Assembly (NCBI RefSeq): GCF_000763385.1
Contig: NZ_JQFA01000004.1
Coordinates: 620,001-684,000, forward strand
Origin: Leptolyngbya sp. KIOST-1
GTDB lineage: Bacteria > Cyanobacteriota > Cyanobacteriia > Phormidesmidales > Phormidesmidaceae
Direction: 5' to 3'
Length of the DNA stretch: 64,000 bases
How positions within the stretch are numbered: the first letter of the stretch is position 1; each line of letters opens with the position of its first letter. A program made the translations under genes and the position numbers. Below are positions 60,321 to 64,000 of the stretch, piece after piece. The notes below the pieces were generated by a model, which made no database searches, was not told the DNA's origin, and worked only from the letters and a program-made list of their open reading frames with translations.

Positions 60321-60516
60321 GGCCAAGCCTCCTCAACTCAGTAGGTTAGTGCGGGGAATTTGATCCGATTCTGGCGGTGCCCGCCCCTACGCCGACACAG
60401 GATAGAGGGCAAAAATCTCCCTACTTTACCTGAATTTTGCCGAACCGATCCCCCAGTGCATGTCCTTTATAGCGCGATCGCGGAAAACTGGAGCATTTTT
60501 AAGGAATTAATGACCC

Positions 60517-61137
60517 ATGGCTGAGCTATTGCTGAAAATTGCCCCCTCTGATCTGCTGAGTCTGGAAACCGCCGCCCTGCGATCGCCCCTGCTCGATCTG
60601 TTTTGCCAGGGCGCCTACCAGGAGGGTGACTTTGTGCTCACCTCAGGGCAGCGCAGCACCTACTACATCAATGGCAAGCTGGTCACCCTGCACCCCCAGG
60701 GGGCGCTGCTGGTGGGCCGTCTGCTGCTCGATCGGGTTCCGGTTGAAACCACCGCCGTGGCCGGACTCACCCTGGGGGCCGATCCGCTGGTGACGGCGGT
60801 GAGTCTGGTGGGTCTCCAGGGCGATCGCCCCCTGTTTCCGCTGATTATTCGCAAAGAGGCCAAGGGCCACGGCACCCGCGCCTACATTGAGGGGGTAACG
60901 CTGCCCCCCGGCAGCGCCGTCACCGTGCTCGAGGATGTGGTTACCACTGGTCAGTCGGCGCTTAAAGCCGTCGATCGTCTCCAGGCCGCCGGGTACCAGG
61001 TCAACCAAATTCTGGCCCTCGTCGATCGCCAGCAGGGCGGGGCCGAGCTTTACCAGAGCCACAGCCTCCCCTTCAATGCCCTATTCACTATCCAGGATAT
61101 CCAGGCCCACTGGGCTACCCTCCACTCCGCTGAATGA
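60517..61137 (+). CDS. pyrE: Orotate phosphoribosyltransferase
   Basis: 206 residues. Makes OMP from orotate and PRPP in pyrimidine synthesis. The PRPP-binding motif VLEDVVTTGQSALKAV is at about 138-153; the substrate motif SGQRSTYYINGKLV (about 43-56) and RKEAKGHGTRAYIEG catalytic loop (about 111-125) are complete. It overlaps the following methyltransferase gene by 4 nt (ATGA). Confidence 0.96.
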   Translation: MAELLLKIAPSDLLSLETAALRSPLLDLFCQGAYQEGDFVLTSGQRSTYYINGKLVTLHPQGALLVGRLLLDRVPVETTAVAGLTLGADPLVTAVSLVGLQGDRPLFPLIIRKEAKGHGTRAYIEGVTLPPGSAVTVLEDVVTTGQSALKAVDRLQAAGYQVNQILALVDRQQGGAELYQSHSLPFNALFTIQDIQAHWATLHSAE

Positions 61138-61613
61138 CCGCCCGTCCTCGCCCCGACATCGGCTTTGTGCCGACCCCAGCCGACGCCGCCACGGCCATGC
61201 TCAGGCTGGCCGCGCTTTCGGCCGCCGATGTGATCTACGACCTGGGCTGCGGCGACGGTCGACTGCTGATCCAGGCTGCCCTTGGCTACGGCGTGCAGGG
61301 GGTAGGCATTGATGTGGATCCACTGCTGTTGGAGCAGGCCCGCGCCAGTGCCCAGCAGGCCGGGGTGAACCAGCACCTCACCTTTGTCCAGGGCAACCTG
61401 TTCGAAGCCGATCTACACGGGGCAACGGTGGTGCTGATCTACTTACTGCCGCACCTGAACCTGCGGCTGCGATCGCGTCTGCAAACCCAGCTGCGATCGG
61501 GCAGCCGCGTCATCTCGCACATGTTCGACATGGGCGACTGGCCCCCCGATCGCACCCTCCGCCTGGAGCCCTCTGAGGAAGATTCTGTGCTCTACCTGTG
61601 GCAGATTCCCTGA
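61134..61613 (+). CDS. SAM-dependent methyltransferase
   Basis: 159 residues, class I Rossmann methyltransferase. Motif I YDLGCGDGRLLI is at about 35-46, GIDVDP for motif II at about 58-63, and a VVLIYLLPHLN motif IV region follows. No recognised substrate domain. The ATG overlaps the pyrE TGA by four nt, so both are co-translated. Similar small methyltransferases downstream of unrelated housekeeping genes are frequent in cyanobacteria. Substrate unknown. Confidence 0.88.
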   Translation: MTARPRPDIGFVPTPADAATAMLRLAALSAADVIYDLGCGDGRLLIQAALGYGVQGVGIDVDPLLLEQARASAQQAGVNQHLTFVQGNLFEADLHGATVVLIYLLPHLNLRLRSRLQTQLRSGSRVISHMFDMGDWPPDRTLRLEPSEEDSVLYLWQIP

Positions 61614-61642
61614 TCACCACCTAAACCACAGCCCCGAGTAAA

Positions 61643-62701
61643 TCAGCCTGCCGCTGGCTTACAGGCTACCCAGTACTTGCTCATAAAGTGAACCTGGTTG
61701 CTGACCTCCTCAAAGCCAGCATCGCTCAGGCGCTGGTTGAGGTCATCGGTGGTGTAGTGGCGGTAGTAGGGCTCATGGAACATGGCCGGGAAATTTTCCA
61801 TCGCCACCTCAAATTCAGGCGAATCGATTCGCTGAATTGAGTCACACAGCACTACGGTACCGCCGGGCTGGAGTACCCGATACATCTCGTCAATCACGTT
61901 CTGGCGAGCCGTCGCCGGTAGTTCGTGGAACAGAAACACGCTGGCCACCCCATCGAAGTAGTTGTCGACAAAGGGCAGACTCTCACCGTTGGCCTGAATC
62001 AACTGCGGCAGTACACCGGGCTTGGCACTCAGGGTTTCATTGGCCTTGCGCAGGTAGGTTGGCGACAGGTCAACGCCGTACAGCGACGCCTTGGGCAGAG
62101 CATCTCGAACCATGCCCAGGGTACGCCCGGTGCCGCAGGCCACATCCAGCACCTTGGCCCCTGACCCAACGCCAGCGGTGGCCAGCCCCTGCTTGAGGGG
62201 AGCCAGAATGCGCCGCCGCATGGGATCAGCGGTGCCGTTAAACAAAATTTCCACCTGGAGGTCGTACAGGTTGGCCGACAGGTCGCTCAGGTAGCCATTG
62301 GTCTGATGGTGGAAGTTTTGCAGGTAGTACTTGGGGTAGCCATCGGTGTCCACATCCTCGGTAAAGGTGTGATAGTCGCGCTTGTTGAGCCGGTCCCAGA
62401 TATTGGGCAAATCCAGGCAAACCAGCGGATAGAACCGGAAGAAGTCATCCCAGGGGTTGTCGAACAACAGCTCTTTTGGGTAAATTCCAGCCTCGGCATC
62501 CTGCCAGTCACGCTCCAGCAAAGCGCTCATCCGCTGCTGCAGCAACTGCAAATCTTTGACATCTAGGGGCTTGGTTTGAATGTGTTTGGGCGGGTTGACC
62601 GCCTGCATAACCTGCGTGGTGACAGTTTTGTGGGCCAGCCCAAAGTAACTCTTACCCTGTTGGAAGGCTTGGTAGGCCAGTTTTGTGATGGTGTCAGGCA
62701 T
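61643..62701 (-). CDS. SAM-dependent methyltransferase with N-terminal extension
   Basis: 352 residues. A helical N-terminal extension of about 175 residues precedes a class I methyltransferase core: motif I VLDVACGTGRTLGMV (about 183-197), acidic motif II YGVDLSP, and a C-terminal beta-sheet with GGTVVLCDSIQ. Resembles cyanobacterial UbiE/quinone-type methyltransferases with an extension. Substrate unknown. Convergent with the pyrE/methyltransferase pair, with 29 bp between ends. Confidence 0.88.
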   Translation of the reverse strand: MPDTITKLAYQAFQQGKSYFGLAHKTVTTQVMQAVNPPKHIQTKPLDVKDLQLLQQRMSALLERDWQDAEAGIYPKELLFDNPWDDFFRFYPLVCLDLPNIWDRLNKRDYHTFTEDVDTDGYPKYYLQNFHHQTNGYLSDLSANLYDLQVEILFNGTADPMRRRILAPLKQGLATAGVGSGAKVLDVACGTGRTLGMVRDALPKASLYGVDLSPTYLRKANETLSAKPGVLPQLIQANGESLPFVDNYFDGVASVFLFHELPATARQNVIDEMYRVLQPGGTVVLCDSIQRIDSPEFEVAMENFPAMFHEPYYRHYTTDDLNQRLSDAGFEEVSNQVHFMSKYWVACKPAAG

Positions 62702-63332
62702 ACGACCAGCAATAAATTATTTATTGGGCGAAGGATATTCTATCGGTGTAAAAGATTGTAACGAAATCTTAGGGGCTATGTGTTCCCCACAGGAGGGGAA
62801 CCTGAGGGGAATCCCCAAGGTTCGAGCGGGCGGCAAACAGGTTCACTACCTCTGCAGATACAAGGGGCAAACGGCCGTTTGCCCCTACGAGATGCGCTGA
62901 TTTTTTGATGGTACTTGCGTTCAGCAGCGCTCCTGCGGCTAAAGCAGGGATCGACCCCCTACAGGCACATGGATTTCTTGCCGAACCGTCGGTTTAGGCA
63001 TTCCCAGCGCAGCAATGTCCCGCCCTAGAGCGTCGGTACAGTATCTGTTTTGCAGCGAGGCTAGGGGCATGCGAGCCACAACTTCGGCGGTAAGCCAAAG
63101 GTGCTACTGGGGCCATTTCGCTGGCCCCAGACCCCCCGCTTCGCACGGCCTTTGGCCTACGACCAGGGGCGTCGCCCCTACTGGGGCGCAAAGGCAGCTG
63201 TTGGCCGCCCTGGACCCGACGGAAAGGAGCGATCAATCATCGGTTTGAACCTTTGTGCGGCCAAGGAATCGGTAGGAATCTGTAGACCCTGCAATGGCAG
63301 ATGCGAGATCGCAGCCATACTGAATCGGTGCT
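62702..63332. other. Gene-free region rich in palindromes
   Basis: 631 bp on the upstream side of the methyltransferase and downstream of hisS. It contains hairpins GTTCCCC/GGGGAAC (62782-62801) and GGGGATTCCCC-type (62806-62816), the perfect 22-nt palindrome at 62864-62885 and AGGGGCGTCGCCCCT (near 63165). No reading frame shows a domain. Confidence 0.6.
62864..62885. repeat. Perfect 22-nt palindrome
   Basis: GGGGCAAACGG/CCGTTTGCCCC, flanked by AAG and TAC so the wider element reads as a GTAGGGGC palindrome. The same sequence with one change lies inside the MITE-like element at 14296-14320. Confidence 0.7.
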
Positions 63333-64000
63333 CTAGGCGCGAGCGCTCTGAATTTGCTGCAAAAGCCCGTCGATGTCGCTGAGCAGAGCGGCCTGGGAGA
63401 GGCTGGTTTGCTCGCCGGAGCCGAGCCACTTAATCTGCACGGTGCCCTGGGCCGCCTCATCGTCGCCCAGGATCAAGCAGGCGGCAGCACCGCTGCGATC
63501 GGCCCGCTTAAACTGTTTGCTGAAGGCGGCACCGCTGAGGTCCAGCTCCACGGCCAGGTTTTGGTGACGCAGTTTTTGGGCGAGCTGGAGGGCGTTGGCT
63601 TCGGCCGCTTCCCCCCGGGAAACCAGGTAGAGATCCGGGGTTGTGGGAGCGGAGGGCTGGAGGGTCTCCAGCAGCAGGGTGAGGCGCTCCAGGCCGATCG
63701 CCCAGCCCACGGCTGGGGTAGCGGGGCCGCCCAGTTCCTCCACCAGGCTGTCGTAGCGACCGCCGCCGCATACGGTCGCCTGCGCCCCCAGGTCCTGGGA
63801 CTGAATTTCAAAGGCGGTGTGGGTGTAGTAGTCTAGCCCCCGCACCAGGCGCGGGTTGAGTTCAAAGGCGATGCCCAGGGCGCTGAGCTGAGCCAACACC
63901 TGATCGAAGTGACGCTTCGACTCGGGGCCAAGGTAGTCCAGAATGCTGGGTGCGGAGGCGGTAATGGCCTGGGTTTGCTCGTCTTTGCTGTCGAGAATGC
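63333..64000 (-). CDS. hisS: Histidyl-tRNA synthetase (partial, 5' end beyond the window)
   Basis: The visible 222 codons are the C-terminal half of a class II aminoacyl-tRNA synthetase. LVRGLDYYTHTAFE contains the HisRS-specific motif RGLDYY, GGGRYDSLVEELGG and VGWAIGLERL (motif 3) complete the active site, and the remaining 95 residues form the anticodon-binding domain. The stop TAG is at 63333-63335. The frame is open to the right-hand edge. Essential for translation. Confidence 0.95.
   Translation of the reverse strand, partial: ILDSKDEQTQAITASAPSILDYLGPESKRHFDQVLAQLSALGIAFELNPRLVRGLDYYTHTAFEIQSQDLGAQATVCGGGRYDSLVEELGGPATPAVGWAIGLERLTLLLETLQPSAPTTPDLYLVSRGEAAEANALQLAQKLRHQNLAVELDLSGAAFSKQFKRADRSGAAACLILGDDEAAQGTVQIKWLGSGEQTSLSQAALLSDIDGLLQQIQSARA

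Noticed and set aside
1-64000. HIP1 octamers (GCGATCGC) as individual regulatory sites
   Set aside because: They are spread through coding and non-coding DNA as a genome-wide signature; no position-specific role is supported.

Overview
The window is about 64 kb of cyanobacterial chromosome. The octamer GCGATCGC (HIP1) recurs throughout, inside genes and between them, and the gene content is cyanobacterial: an NtcA-type nitrate-transport operon, an IctB-like protein, CcsA, carotenoid enzymes, a transaldolase with EF-hands, HugZ, DUF3288, DUF1816 and DUF3352. Coding GC is high. Gene content and repeat load fit a filamentous, non-heterocystous lineage of the Leptolyngbya/Nodosilinea kind, but that placement is inference only. 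There is no rRNA, CRISPR array, phage or intact transposase gene.

Layout. 1-4.6 kb: leftward nrtA-nrtB-nrtC (nrtC runs off the left edge) behind a textbook NtcA-activated promoter and a leader of about 430 nt. 4.9-8.2 kb: a DUF937-like protein, a cryptochrome/photolyase with a LexA-box-like upstream site, and an unknown membrane protein. 8.5-13.3 kb: DUF3352 protein, CcsA and an MscS channel. 13.3-17 kb: a leftward response regulator, a double-domain ArsA-type ATPase and a DUF3105 membrane protein. 17.4-23.5 kb: MerR regulator, MnmA, DUF3288, Uma2 protein, gamma-glutamyltransferase and a carotenoid oxygenase. 23.6-26.3 kb: a dihydroorotase homologue lacking metal ligands, translationally coupled to a tandem histidine phosphatase that seems to start at CTG. 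26.6-27 kb: a HicBA toxin-antitoxin pair of lower GC. 27-34.5 kb: AraC regulator, DUF554, DUF362, Ctp protease, HemC, a TPR protein and TIGR03792. 34.6-38.4 kb: a small kinase-like protein, a zinc-ribbon membrane protein, and the alpha-E / circularly permuted ATP-grasp pair. 39-46.4 kb: carotenoid oxidoreductase, transaldolase, IctB, an SRPBCC protein, HugZ and an EamA transporter. 46.6-54.5 kb: a Pro/Ala-rich lipoprotein, alpha/beta hydrolase, DUF1816, RlmB, HxlR, SulP and a CAP-domain protein. 54.7-64 kb: LipA, L,D-transpeptidase, Gfo/Idh oxidoreductase, CNNM/CorC protein, tRNA-Ile(CAU), PyrE, two methyltransferases and the 3' part of hisS.

Most genes are single-gene or two-gene units typical of cyanobacteria. 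Clear functional units are the nitrate transporter, ccsA/mscS (8 bp apart), phosphatase/dihydroorotase-like (4-nt overlap), pyrE/methyltransferase (4-nt overlap), TPR/TIGR03792 (1-nt overlap), hicB/hicA (overlap) and the alpha-E/ATP-grasp pair.

The most unusual content is between the genes. I find at least three families of short dispersed elements: six copies of a 90-270 bp inverted-repeat element, three copies of a ~100 bp element, and one 101-bp MITE-like element with a perfect 8-bp target duplication. There are also G-rich tandem repeats and GTAGGGGC palindromes. Several of these elements contain the TAG stop codon of the neighbouring gene, and one palindrome lies in frame inside the gamma-glutamyltransferase gene. 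Start codons were moved from the longest reading frame wherever a ribosome-binding site or family alignment supported it; this is stated per gene.
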